Positions 24,650 through 35,000 of a stretch of 57,421 nucleotides of DNA are shown in pieces (the first letter of the stretch is position 1; every line of letters begins with the position of its first letter). The stretch is from Polyangiaceae bacterium (lineage in GTDB: Bacteria; Myxococcota_A; Polyangia; Polyangiales; Polyangiaceae), in the NCBI GenBank assembly GCA_009781005.1, contig WQYX01000022.1:1-57421 (forward strand). Direction: 5' to 3'. A program made the position numbers and the translations under genes. The notes under the pieces were generated by a model. The model was not told where the DNA came from. It made no database searches and saw nothing but the letters and a program-made list of their open reading frames with translations.

Positions 24650-25756
24650 CTACCAAACGGAGACGTCTGCGCAGGCCAGAATCTTCCTGGCGAACGTAGC
24701 GACGCCCAATTTACCGAAGTCCCGAGGCTGCACGAAACGCGCGCGATCATAGCCCTCGGGCAACACGCCTCGCCGTGGGGCACGCTGGCCTCTGGAAACT
24801 TGGGTGTAGAGTACATTTACCGCGAGCTTGCGATGCGACAGCACGTGTTCGATCGCCCCTACCCGCTTGAGACGACTCACGCCGAACGCAGAAGCAAGGC
24901 GCTCGTGCGCGGACGCCGCTTCGTCGCTCGACGGCGGTTCCCATAGCCCGCCGAACATACGATCTTCCGTTCGGCGCACGAGCAAGATCGCGCCGTCGTC
25001 GCGTTCCATCACGATGGACACCAACCTGCACGTCACCGGTTTCTTCTTCGTGGAAAGAAACGGCAGCTCGCCCGTACGTGCGGCTCCGAACGCGCGGCAG
25101 TGATTCGCCAGAGGACACTTGTAACATACAGGCTTCTGCGGTGTGCATACGACGCTCCCGAGCTCCATCAGCGCCTGATTCCATGCACCGGGATCGCGCG
25201 CGGCAACGATTCGGTCGGCGATGATCGAAGCCGTGCGCATGCCCCGTGTTCGCATGTCCTCTTCGATCTCGAACAGGCGCGAGAGCACGCGCGCCACGTT
25301 GCCGTCCACGAGACCTACGACTTCGCCGAACGCGATGCTCGCAATGGCTCCTGCCGTGTAAGGACCAATGCCGGGCAAGGAGCTGAGCGCGCGGCGGTTC
25401 TCCGGGAGCGCACCGCCGAGATCCGCAACAGCGCGCGCGCCTTCGTGAAGCAAACGCGCACGGCGATAGTAGCCGAGCCCGCTCCAGAGCGCGAGCACGT
25501 CGTCCTGCCGCGCTTCGGCGAGGGAGAGCACGGTTGGGAAGCGATCGAGAAAGCGTTCATAAGAGCGCCTGACCGTGTCCACGCGCGTCTGTTGGAGCAT
25601 GATCTCGCTCACCCAGATGGCGTATGCGTCGCGCGTCCGCCGCCACGGCAAGTCACGTCGACACGCCGCGTACCAACCAAGAAGTGCATCCTGCAGGGAT
25701 CGAAGAAGAGCAGGTTGCGAAGTGGCGCCCGAAGCCACATCATCTCCCTTCGGCAT
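24650..25756 (-). CDS. mutY: A/G-specific adenine glycosylase MutY
   Basis: Base-excision repair enzyme that removes adenine opposite 8-oxoguanine. The helix-hairpin-helix region reads SSLPGIGPYTAGAIASIAFG, followed by VGLVDGNVARVLSRL with the catalytic Asp; the catalytic Glu is in WVSEIMLQQTRVD. The iron-sulfur loop is perfect: C-x6-C-x2-C-x5-C in VVCTPQKPVCYKCPLANHC. The C-terminal NUDIX-like 8-oxoG domain follows (AILLVRRTEDRMFGGLWEPP). Start is ATG at 25756 (368 residues) or GTG at 25735; the former shares bases with the start codon of the divergent small membrane-protein gene. The end overlaps the longest form of the TolC-family gene downstream. Confidence 0.95.
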   Translation of the reverse strand: MPKGDDVASGATSQPALLRSLQDALLGWYAACRRDLPWRRTRDAYAIWVSEIMLQQTRVDTVRRSYERFLDRFPTVLSLAEARQDDVLALWSGLGYYRRARLLHEGARAVADLGGALPENRRALSSLPGIGPYTAGAIASIAFGEVVGLVDGNVARVLSRLFEIEEDMRTRGMRTASIIADRIVAARDPGAWNQALMELGSVVCTPQKPVCYKCPLANHCRAFGAARTGELPFLSTKKKPVTCRLVSIVMERDDGAILLVRRTEDRMFGGLWEPPSSDEAASAHERLASAFGVSRLKRVGAIEHVLSHRKLAVNVLYTQVSRGQRAPRRGVLPEGYDRARFVQPRDFGKLGVATFARKILACADVSVW

Positions 25757-25967
25757 GAGCAATTCGCACCCGAGTCCTAACGTCGCCGCTGTTCTCTCGT
25801 TCTTCATCCCGGGCGCCGGCCAAATCTACAATGGAGCGTTTTGGCGCGGTATCTTCTGGCTCATCGTCACGCCAGGGTTGTGGTTTGGCACGGGCGGGTT
25901 CTTCGGTTGGGTCTGCCACGTGATCGCCGCGTACACGGCGTACTCGTACGCGCGCAACCGCGCCTGA
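25755..25967 (+). CDS. Small TM2-like membrane protein
   Basis: 70 residues, MSNSHPSPNVAAVLSFFIPG followed by AGQIYNGAFWRGIFWLIVTP, with two hydrophobic segments (about 10-30 and 33-60) and a short basic tail YSYARNRA. The PGxGQxYNG turn is typical of TM2/DUF5683-like small membrane proteins. Function unknown. Its ATG (25755-25757) overlaps the ATG of divergent mutY (25756-25754) in the palindrome CATG, unless mutY starts at GTG 25735. Confidence 0.75.
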   Translation: MSNSHPSPNVAAVLSFFIPGAGQIYNGAFWRGIFWLIVTPGLWFGTGGFFGWVCHVIAAYTAYSYARNRA

Positions 25968-26045
25968 GAGCATGAGTACGTTTACGCGGGCTCCTCGCGC
26001 TCCGCCCTAGCCTCGATTCGCTCGCGACGGCTGGTAAACATGCTC
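25968..26045. repeat. Dispersed TIR element, short copy D (78 bp)
   Basis: Starts one base after the small membrane-protein stop codon. The right half (GCCCTAGCCTCGATTCGCTC, then GCGACGGCTGGTAAACATGCTC in two pieces) matches the right half of copy B almost base for base. The left end GAGCATGAGTACGTTTAC pairs with GTAAACATGCTC at the right end after a 5-base bulge. The centre is missing, so this is an internal-deletion form of the same element. Confidence 0.75.
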
Positions 26046-26075
26046 TGATGGGGCCCGTGCTATGGGCTCGCACCG

Positions 26076-29036
26076 ATGAAGCGGCTTTTTCAGGCTCTCG
26101 CGGGCGATGCTGCCGGCGCGCTTGTGTCTGCGTATGAAGCGGCAGCGTGCGAGCGCGGGATCTCTCATGATGCGGATGCAGCCGTCTTGGCTGGCTTGCT
26201 CTCGGCCGCGTACCCGGCCCACCGCTCGCAAATTTTCTCGCGGCCCGAAGACGTCGTCGCGATCACCGAAGGCAACCTTCGCATCGCGCGCGATTTGCGT
26301 GCATACAGGAAGGTTGCGGCGTCCTTCGTCAGCGATCTCGGGGACGTCGACGGCGTGCGTCGCGGCCTTCGTCTTTTCGCCAGGCGAGAGCGCCTTCGCA
26401 CTGCAGCGCGCGAGCTTCTCGGTCAAGACGGTGAGGACGTCGATACGACGGCGCGCGAGCTCTCGGATCTCGCGCAAGTGTGCATCGAGATCGCGGTCGG
26501 CGAGGCTCTTGGCTGGGCCGAAGCGCGCTTCGGAACGCCGCTCGCGCGAAACGGCGAGATCGCTGCATTCACCGTGCTCGGGATGGGCAAGCTCGGAGGT
26601 CGCGAGCTCAATCCAGGGAGCGACGTCGATCTCATCCCGTTTTATGAAACGGACGACGGCGATGTCGTTCGGGGCGGCGAGGCGACGGACCAGTCGCTCC
26701 ACGAGCACTTTGCGCGCGTCACGCAACGCTTCACCGCGACGCTCGACGACGTCACCGAAGATGGCGCATGCTGGCGTGTCGATCTACGGCTTCGCCCCGA
26801 GGGATCGCGCGGTCCGCTCGTCAACGCGCTTGCTGCAGCCGAGAGCTACTACGAAACTTGGGGACGCACGTGGGAGCGCGCGGCTCTTCTTCGTGCGCGA
26901 CCCGTTGCCGGAGATCTCGCGTTCGGCGAGCGCGTGCTCGATGCGCTCTCGCCCTTCGTCTGGCGCAAAGTGGTCGACCCGCGCATCGCGCGCGAGATGA
27001 CCGAGCTCGCCCTTCGCGGGCGCGTGGAGCTCTCGAGCGATCCCGAACGCGACTTGAAGCTTGGGCCCGGCGGTATCCGCGAGGCCGAGTTTTTCGTGCA
27101 GTCGCTTCAACTCATTTGGGGGGGTCGCGATCCCTCGCTCCGTCACCAAAACACGCTCGAGGCTCTGCGACGTCTGCGCGCCAAGGGACTCGTCACCGAC
27201 CGGGAGAGCCGCGATCTCGAGATCGCGTATCTATCCCTTCGGCGGCTCGAGCATCGCGTGCAGAATGCAACGGGGATTCAAACGCACACGCTGCCGCGTG
27301 GCGAGCTGTGCGACGTCATCGCGCGCAGCGTGGGACTCGCGAGCTCTCGTGAGCTCGAACGCGATCTCGACAAGATTCGGAGGCGCGTCGCGAGCCGTTT
27401 TGCGTCGCTCACGAAGGATCAGGGCGGCGCGGAAAAAGACGTGGCGGCGCTCGCACCGCTGCTCGCGGCCATCGATTCGGGCGAAGAGCCCGCGGTGCTG
27501 TCGGCCCTCGCCGACGAGTCCTCCGGCATTGATTTCTCTGCAAGCGTCTCGCCGGATCTCGTGCGCCATCTGCTCGCGCTGGCGCGGCGCCCGGATTTTC
27601 CGCTCGGCGCGACGACGCGCGACAAGCACCCGGGGCTCTGTCGCGCCCTCTTCGAAGCCATTGCGGACGCCGCTGATCCGGAGCAGGCAGCGCGCCTGCT
27701 CGCCGCGTTCTTCGGGCGGCTCGCAACGCCCAGCGGATACGCGAGAGCCATGGCCGAAGATCGTCAAGTCTTGCGCAGGCTCACGGGCCTCTTCGGAGCC
27801 AGCGCGTTTCTCGGTGAAGCGCTCGTCTATCACCCGGAACTCGTCGAGAGCGTGCTCTTCGCAAAGGGGGTGCCGACGCCCGAGGCTGCACGCCGCGAAG
27901 TCGATGCGGAGATCATGCACGCAATGGATCCCGCGCGCCTTGCCGCCGAGGATCTGGATGAAGAAGACGCGTTCGTCGGCGCGCTTCGACGCGCCAAAGC
28001 CCGCATCATGATGGAAGTGGGGCTCGCCGAGCTCGCCGGCGAACTTCGCATGCGCGAGGCCACGCTGGTTCTCACGGCGCTCGCCGACGCAACGCTCGAT
28101 CACGCCGCGCGCCGAGCGCTCGCGGAGAAAGGGCTCGACGGCGGGCTCTCGGTCATCGCGATGGGCAAACTCGGCGGCGGCGAGATCGGTTATGGATCGG
28201 ATCTCGACATCTTCTTCGTCTACGATCCGAAGAGCGGCACCGACGAAGAGCGCTACGTGCGCGCCGCGCAGCGCGTGCTGCGCATCGTGAGTACGCCGCA
28301 CGGAGACGGATCCGGCTACGAGCTCGACATGCGCCTGCGTCCCTCGGGCAGCCACGGATTGCTCGTCGTGAGTCTCGAGGCATTCGCGCGCTATCACGGC
28401 CTCGCCGAAGATGGATCCTCGCTCACGATGGACAGTCGCGACGCGGAAGATTGGGAGCGGCAGGCGCTCGTCAAGGCGCGCGCGTGCGCTGGTGACGAGG
28501 ATCTCGGCAAGCGCGTGATCGCCATCGCAACGAAGGTCGCCTACGAACGCGATGCGCCCGATCCCGCGCGCGTGCATCACCTTCGCATGCGCATGGAGCA
28601 CGAACTTGCACGCGAAGGACCGAGGCGTCACGACGTCAAACTCGGTCACGGCGGTGTCGTCGATGTCGAGTTCGCGGTGCAGTGGCTTCAGATGAAGCAC
28701 GGGGCCGATCCGCGCGTGCGCGCCGCCGACACCGAGACGGCGCTCTCGGCGTTGGAGACATGCGGCTATCTCGATACGAGCACGGCAGCCATCCTGCGTG
28801 AGGGCTACGCGATGTTGCGACGGCTCGAGCAGGCGCTGCGCATCGTGCACGGCACCAGCCGAAGCATCATCGAAGAAGGCGCACCGGGTCTCTCCGCCCT
28901 TGCGCGGCGCATGGGATTTCGCGACGGCTCGAACGGACTTGCCGCCAAGACCCTCGTCGATCGCTATCGCGCCGTCACCCGTGACACGCGCGCCGCGTAC
29001 CTGGCAGTTCTCGGCATTCCAAAACTCGTCACGTAG
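26076..29036 (+). CDS. glnE: Bifunctional glutamine synthetase adenylyltransferase/deadenylase
   Basis: GlnE controls glutamine synthetase by adding and removing AMP. The 986-residue product has two nucleotidyltransferase halves. The N-terminal one has LGMGKLGGRELNPGSDVDLI (about residue 168), and the C-terminal one AMGKLGGGEIGYGSDLDIFF (about 690), with the GSDxD metal sites intact in both. Also recognisable are LRPEGSRGPLVNAL, KLGPGGIREAEFFVQSLQLI and the second copy KLGHGGVVDVEFAVQWLQMK. Start ATG at 26076, 31 bp after repeat D. No glnA, glnB or glnD gene is in the window. Confidence 0.96.
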   Translation: MKRLFQALAGDAAGALVSAYEAAACERGISHDADAAVLAGLLSAAYPAHRSQIFSRPEDVVAITEGNLRIARDLRAYRKVAASFVSDLGDVDGVRRGLRLFARRERLRTAARELLGQDGEDVDTTARELSDLAQVCIEIAVGEALGWAEARFGTPLARNGEIAAFTVLGMGKLGGRELNPGSDVDLIPFYETDDGDVVRGGEATDQSLHEHFARVTQRFTATLDDVTEDGACWRVDLRLRPEGSRGPLVNALAAAESYYETWGRTWERAALLRARPVAGDLAFGERVLDALSPFVWRKVVDPRIAREMTELALRGRVELSSDPERDLKLGPGGIREAEFFVQSLQLIWGGRDPSLRHQNTLEALRRLRAKGLVTDRESRDLEIAYLSLRRLEHRVQNATGIQTHTLPRGELCDVIARSVGLASSRELERDLDKIRRRVASRFASLTKDQGGAEKDVAALAPLLAAIDSGEEPAVLSALADESSGIDFSASVSPDLVRHLLALARRPDFPLGATTRDKHPGLCRALFEAIADAADPEQAARLLAAFFGRLATPSGYARAMAEDRQVLRRLTGLFGASAFLGEALVYHPELVESVLFAKGVPTPEAARREVDAEIMHAMDPARLAAEDLDEEDAFVGALRRAKARIMMEVGLAELAGELRMREATLVLTALADATLDHAARRALAEKGLDGGLSVIAMGKLGGGEIGYGSDLDIFFVYDPKSGTDEERYVRAAQRVLRIVSTPHGDGSGYELDMRLRPSGSHGLLVVSLEAFARYHGLAEDGSSLTMDSRDAEDWERQALVKARACAGDEDLGKRVIAIATKVAYERDAPDPARVHHLRMRMEHELAREGPRRHDVKLGHGGVVDVEFAVQWLQMKHGADPRVRAADTETALSALETCGYLDTSTAAILREGYAMLRRLEQALRIVHGTSRSIIEEGAPGLSALARRMGFRDGSNGLAAKTLVDRYRAVTRDTRAAYLAVLGIPKLVT

Positions 29037-29075
29037 TCCGTGGTGGCTCTTGGCATTCGTTGTATTGAACGATGC

Positions 29076-31997
29076 ATGGATTTGTCGTCACGAGCTCTCT
29101 ATGCGTTTTTCATCATCGTTGTGTGCGGTGTTGCCGCGTGTGCGCATGAGGAGCTTGGGGTTGCGATGAACGCGCCCGCGTCGGCGCCTGCCACGGTGCA
29201 AGCATCGAGAGCCCCATTACCAGCCCCTTCGCCTTATATCGTCGCAGACGTCGACGACATGAGGGCCGTCGCCCTGGCGCTCGATGGTCCGGGGAACGTG
29301 GGCGTTGCCGTAGGGAACATGCGCGTGGTCCTCGAGCACGGGCAACAGCGGTTTGCCACTGAAGGCGTGCCGGACTCTCTGCGCGGCACTGTCCGCATTC
29401 CTCGTCGCTTTGGTGGTGGGTTTCTCTTCTGGACGGAGACGTCGCTGTATCGCAGCCAGACATTCGACGGCGCGCTCACGCCTATCGCCCGCATGCCGAG
29501 CTACATCGAAACAGTTTCCTTCGCACCGAAGGCGATCTTCGTGCGGATGAACGAAGGCGAACGCTGTGCGGTATCCCTCACGGGTGAGCGCGTCGCACTG
29601 GATTTTCCAGCCCTCGCCAGCATTGAAGCGCTCGACGACGGGCGCGCTCTTGCGTTCGACAGCTTCGGTGCTGCCTTCTCGAGCGTCGACGCAGGCGGGC
29701 ACTGGACCGACGTGACTTCGCAGCTTCGGTCGAGCCCGCAGCACATTGCTGCCGTGAAGGACGAACTCTGGCTCTTTGACTCGCAGGGCGGTGCGCTCGG
29801 GCTCGAGCCGGGCGGACGCTTGTCGTTCGTTGGTGACAAGAAGCCGCCCGAGCGCGTGAAGGTTCGACCGATTGACCCTCGCTGGCAGGGTGGGTTCTCT
29901 CCGTTGCGTACGGTGTTTCGTTCGGGGGCGGCGCTCGATGACCAAACGTCGCTCCTTGTCGACCAAGGCAATCTCGTGCGTGTCGACATGCGTACGGGCG
30001 AGATCGTGTCGATGGTTGCCGGCAAGATTCCTTCCGAGGCGAGTTGCGAAGCCATTCCCACTGGCAGCGACATTCTTTTCGCCTGCGAGAAAGACGGCAG
30101 CAGCACACTCGTCGTTTCCCACACGACGGGCTCGGGCGATCCCGTCATCGAGAAGACATTTGCAGAAAACGGGACCTTTTACGCGTCGGACGATGGTGGG
30201 CTTGCGTTCAACGGCGCATGCAAGCCGACGACGTCGGCGGCGAGTCCGGCGTGCGTCCGGCAGCCTGACGGAAGCTGGACGCAATATGATCTCTCGGGGC
30301 TTCGAGGGAATGCGAGCTTCCAATCCGCTACTGCGCTCCGGTGGGTTCCACGCGCCGACGGCCACGCGATCGCTCTTGTCTCCGAGCCGTCGCTCGCTAT
30401 CTACGATCCGCGATCGGGCGCGCGTGTGCCGCTCCGTGAGGGCGAGAGCACCAGTGCCATCAGGCGATCCGAGTTCCAAAGACAACGCTCGATGAATTCG
30501 TTCACCGTGGACCGATTGTGGTCGCAGTCGCCGTCGGGGACCTTGCGTGGCTGGGCCGAAATGTGGTCCGGCGGCGTCTTCGAAATTACTGCGGATGGAC
30601 ACACGCGCGCGCCGTACGAGTTCAATCGTCTAACGACGTCGGGGCCTTATGCACTTGGACAATGGAAGGATGGGCGCCTTCTCCAGTCGACCGATCACGG
30701 TGCAACGTGGACTCTCGTAGCGGGTTCGCCAGACAGTAGTGAGTGGACGGCGGCGATCAATTGCTCCTCGGCGGGTTGTGATTTCGGCGGTTTCTATAGG
30801 ATCGGCTGGCCGACCACGCCTCCTGCTGAAACCCCAATGCCCATTGCTCCCCAAGCGTCCGAGGTCGGCCACAGTGCGCCTGTAGAGATCTTGTGCCGGC
30901 CCTCGGGCGCGATCGCGAGCAAAGTCCTTGAGTACACGAAAGACTCGCCTGAAGACCTCGGTCTCGGAGCCGTTCGTCTGCCCCTTACGTGCTCGCGTAG
31001 AGGCTTTTATGGCGACTCGGGACAGCCCCTCTTTTTCCGCCCCTCCGGGACTCCACCCCATCGCCGTTGGTCGTTCGTCGCACCGTTCGATCCTCTCGGT
31101 GTCATCAAGACGACGGCTGCAATGAACGAAGTCTTTGCCACGACACGCGCCTCTCGCGTTCACGATTACCTCGCGGACGAAAGCGTGCGCGGGCGATTCC
31201 CCATGACCCCCTTCGATCCTTCACGGGCATCAGACCTCGCGCTTGCCTTTGAAGGGTTTCTCGCCCAGTTGCGGGCTCCGGGACGCGCCGGTGAAGCGAC
31301 GCGCCCGCCCGTTCGACTCGTTGCTCAACCACCGAACGGGATGTCCAATATCGTCTCTGGTGTCGTCTTGAACGAAAAGGAGAGCGCATTTCTCGCCATC
31401 ACGGTGTCCAGGTCCATCCGCGAGCACGTATTGTCGGTTGGACAAAACGGTACAACCGAGCTCTTTGACGTGGCACCCGGGACCCCCGAAAATGGCTTTT
31501 CCTATCGCAATCCGGACGTTCTTGCGATTGGCCCGGACGGCAATCTTGCCGTCATCCGCACGCCGATCGGAAACGATCCACCGTCCTCCATGGACCCAGC
31601 GATGCTTTGGTTGAATGGGCAGAATCCGCGCGTGCTTGCGCCATGGTCAACGCTGACACTTGCCAACGATGATGCTTGTCGAAAAGATTCCGGCTACCGG
31701 GCAACGCTTCAGACCATGCACCCGTGGGTGCGTGTCGCTTCCGCCGACGTTGGTGATGGGCGGGAGGAGGACTCGCCCATGCTCGTACGTGTGAAGTGGA
31801 ACGACAAACGCGTGTGCCTCGAGGGGCTCGAGGTCCGCATGCCCGACGTTGAGGTGCCGGTAACGACCCCACACGGCACTTATCCAATGTCGGTCGGCAC
31901 CTGGCTCGTCTCGCTCGGCAACACCTTCGCGCGCATCGGTATCGCGGAAGGCATCGAGTGGCGCCAGCCCCTCGAGTGTTCGATTGTCCCGCGCTAA
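29076..31997 (+). CDS. Large lipoprotein, tandem paralogue 1
   Basis: 973 residues, no named family recognised. N-terminal lipoprotein signal MDLSSRALYAFFIIVVCGVA with a lipobox VAAC and Cys22. The body looks like an all-beta, propeller-type protein with Asp-box-like motifs (SSVDAGGHWTDVTSQL, QSTDHGATWTLVAGSP) as in photosynthesis-assembly/sialidase-type propellers. It ends GIEWRQPLECSIVPR. It is closely similar throughout to the next gene (same signal, same motifs, same final 15 residues), showing a tandem duplication. Start ATG at 29076 was chosen by comparison with the paralogue; a GTG at 29040 would add 12 residues. Located in the outer envelope by prediction. Confidence 0.82.
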   Translation: MDLSSRALYAFFIIVVCGVAACAHEELGVAMNAPASAPATVQASRAPLPAPSPYIVADVDDMRAVALALDGPGNVGVAVGNMRVVLEHGQQRFATEGVPDSLRGTVRIPRRFGGGFLFWTETSLYRSQTFDGALTPIARMPSYIETVSFAPKAIFVRMNEGERCAVSLTGERVALDFPALASIEALDDGRALAFDSFGAAFSSVDAGGHWTDVTSQLRSSPQHIAAVKDELWLFDSQGGALGLEPGGRLSFVGDKKPPERVKVRPIDPRWQGGFSPLRTVFRSGAALDDQTSLLVDQGNLVRVDMRTGEIVSMVAGKIPSEASCEAIPTGSDILFACEKDGSSTLVVSHTTGSGDPVIEKTFAENGTFYASDDGGLAFNGACKPTTSAASPACVRQPDGSWTQYDLSGLRGNASFQSATALRWVPRADGHAIALVSEPSLAIYDPRSGARVPLREGESTSAIRRSEFQRQRSMNSFTVDRLWSQSPSGTLRGWAEMWSGGVFEITADGHTRAPYEFNRLTTSGPYALGQWKDGRLLQSTDHGATWTLVAGSPDSSEWTAAINCSSAGCDFGGFYRIGWPTTPPAETPMPIAPQASEVGHSAPVEILCRPSGAIASKVLEYTKDSPEDLGLGAVRLPLTCSRRGFYGDSGQPLFFRPSGTPPHRRWSFVAPFDPLGVIKTTAAMNEVFATTRASRVHDYLADESVRGRFPMTPFDPSRASDLALAFEGFLAQLRAPGRAGEATRPPVRLVAQPPNGMSNIVSGVVLNEKESAFLAITVSRSIREHVLSVGQNGTTELFDVAPGTPENGFSYRNPDVLAIGPDGNLAVIRTPIGNDPPSSMDPAMLWLNGQNPRVLAPWSTLTLANDDACRKDSGYRATLQTMHPWVRVASADVGDGREEDSPMLVRVKWNDKRVCLEGLEVRMPDVEVPVTTPHGTYPMSVGTWLVSLGNTFARIGIAEGIEWRQPLECSIVPR

Positions 31998-32022
31998 GAG
32001 GGTGTTCAACAATGGATGACGC

Positions 32023-35000
32023 ATGCATTTGTCGTCACGAGCGTTAGGCGCGTTTTTCGTCATCATCTCGTGTGGTGTTGCCGCGTGCGCGCATGACAAG
32101 CCTTCCTTCGTCGTGAAGGCAGTGCCGCCCTCCCATGTCCACGTGCGCGCGGCCGAAGAAACCCCGCCCGTCACGCCTTCCCCTTACATCGTCGGGGAAT
32201 TCGACTTCAGCGACTTGAACAACCCTGCGATGGTCATTGCGCTTTCGGGTTCGGGGAACGTGGGTGCGCTTTCCGGTCGCGTGCGCGTGATCCTCGATCA
32301 TGGACAGCAGCGACTGGCCCCGGAGCTCGCGCCGGAAAATTTGGGCGGAGTCTCCCGCATACCGAAGCGTTTTGGCGGAGGGTTTCTCTTTTGGACGGCA
32401 TCGACATTCGACGGCACTGTCAAGTTCTATCGCAGCCCCACGTTCGACGGTGCGCTCGTGCCCATTGCAAGCCTGCCAAGCGCTGTCGTGTCCGTCTCGT
32501 TTGCGCCGAAGTCGATCCTCGTGCACATGAGGGATGGTCAGCGCTGGTCGTTTTCGCCAACGACAGGCGAGCGCGTGGCCGTTGATCTGCCAGCGGTCGA
32601 CGGCATCGCAGCGCTCGACGACGGTCGTGTCCTCGCTTCCAATAGCTTCGGTGCTGTGTTCTCGAGTCTCGACGCAGGTGTGCACTGGACCGAAGTGACG
32701 TCGCAACTTCGGAGTACTCCCGAGCGCGTTGCTGTCATCAACGACGAACTCTGGCTCTTCGAGTCGAGTGGTGGTGCGCAAAGGCTCGAACCTTCCGGAC
32801 ACCTGTCCGCCTTTGACCAAGGGCCGGACGAGCCGAAGATCCAAGTCCGTCCGGTCGATCCGCGCTGGCATGACGACTTCCCGCCGCTCTTCCTTGCGGT
32901 TCTTGGAGGCGCAGCACTCGACGAGAATACGGCGCTCGTCGTCTCACATGGCGATCTGGTGCGCCTCAACGTGCACACAGGCGAGATCCTGTCGATTGCG
33001 GAGGGCAAGTTTCCTCCCGATGCAACCTGCAGCGCTGTTCCCACGAGCAAAGACATTCTGTTTGTGTGCGACAAGCCCGGGAAAAATGGAGCATTCGTCG
33101 TCTCTCTTGGAACGGGCTCGGAGAATCCTGTCGTCGAGCAAACGTTTTCTGACGGGGGTTCCTTTTTTGCGTCGGACGACGGCGGACTCGCATTCAACAA
33201 GCCGTGCGGTCCATCGGCACCTCCGGCCAACACATCGGCGGCTTGCGTTCGGCAGCCTGGCGGCAGCTGGCGAGAATATGATTTATCCCGTTATCGCAGT
33301 GACGGTGGCGCCACGCGCGTCAAGGTGGCTCGATGGGTCTCGCGAGCCGATGGTCGTGCGGTGGCCATCCTGACCGAGCCATCACCAGCCATCTACGATC
33401 CGCAGTCGGGCACGCTCGTGCCTCTTGCGCTCGATGCACACGCGATCGAACTTACAGGGACAGGTTGGATGGTTGATACCTCGTGGTCATTCTCGCCCTC
33501 GGGAACGCTGCGCGTTTGGTCCGACCAAATGGGCAGCGCCCTCGAGATTGCCAAAGATGGAAGTGTCACTCACTCACCGTACGAGTTCGATGGGTTCGTG
33601 TCCTCGGGACCTTATGGTTTTGGACAAAAGGACGGCCGTTATTACCAATCAAGGGATCACGGTGTGACGTGGACTCCCGTGGCGGCGCCACCTTTCGACG
33701 CTGTACTCAGCGGCTCTTGCTCGTCGGTGGGCTGTAATCTCGGTGCACTCGATCTCGGTGGCGTTTACATGATTGGCTGGCCCATTCTGCCGCTACCCCA
33801 AGCCCCGAACTCCACGGCGGGTGACGCGCCGGATATTGGTCGTGTCAGCCCTGTTGAATTCTCTTGTCGTTCCTCGGGCCCGATCACGAGCAAGGTCCTC
33901 GCGCGCACGAAGAATTCACCGGACGATCTCGGTCTCGGCGCCGTACGGCTGCCCTACGCTCCACCCGGCGCCAAAACGGAGTACCGGCGCGCCTTGTTGG
34001 GGTTCTTTCGCTCGACGGACAGCCGCAAGCTCATTCCATCCATGCTTTTCGGATATCGAGCATTGGAGAAAAACGGCGTTTTGGAAATCAGAAGTCCGAA
34101 TAGAAATGTGCGCGATTTACGACAAACGTGGTCGTATGTTGCACCGTTCGATTCACTCGGCGTCGTCAGGACAACCATGATTTCAATGAACGATGTTCTT
34201 GCCGCGGCACACGCCGTGGGCATGACAACCGAGGAGTCTCTCTTGAGGAGCCCCGATGGGAATGTACCTATTCCACTGACGTCGCTCGATCCATTGCAGA
34301 TGGATGATCTCGTGCTCGCGGATTCCCGTAGACTTCTCGTTTATGCGCGCAATGCTCATGGCCACCCACCGCCCACTCCAATCCATGATGGGGCTGTTTA
34401 TTCGGGAGTGGTCTTGAGTGACACGGAGAGAGCCTTCCTGAAGAGAGACGTCGACAGCGGTGCCTGGCATGCTTTCCAGGTTGGGCGAGCCGGCGTCATC
34501 ACCGACCTCTTTGACGTGGGTGGGGTACTGAAGACGGATGGCGTCTACGCTATTTTTCCGGCGAATCCGGATGCTCTCGCGATGGGCCCGAACGCGGATC
34601 TCGGTGTGATCCGCACGCCGAGCGGCAGCGATCCTCCGTCGGCCATGGATCCCGCCATGCTTTACCTGAGTGGGCAGAAGCCTCGGGTGCTCGCGCCGTG
34701 GTCCACGCTCACGCTTGCCACCAAGGAGGTGTGCAAACGCGACACCGGCTACCGGGCAACACTCCAGACAATTGGACCATGGGTGAGCATGGCATCCTCT
34801 GACCTTCGCGTGCAGGATGCAGCCATGCTTGCGCGCGTGAAGTGGAGTGAAAAGCGCGTGTGCCTCGAGGGGTTGGAAGTGCGCTTGCCCGATGTGCCCA
34901 TCCCCGGGCCGGACGGCATCGAGAGATCCGAAATTAAAACCAAGCTCGTCTCGCTCGGCAATACCTTCGCGCGCGTGGGTGTGGACGAGGGCATCGAGTG

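Noticed and set aside
27231..28850. 539-codon minus-strand frame opposite glnE
   Set aside because: Antisense of a highly conserved gene; no recognisable protein features.
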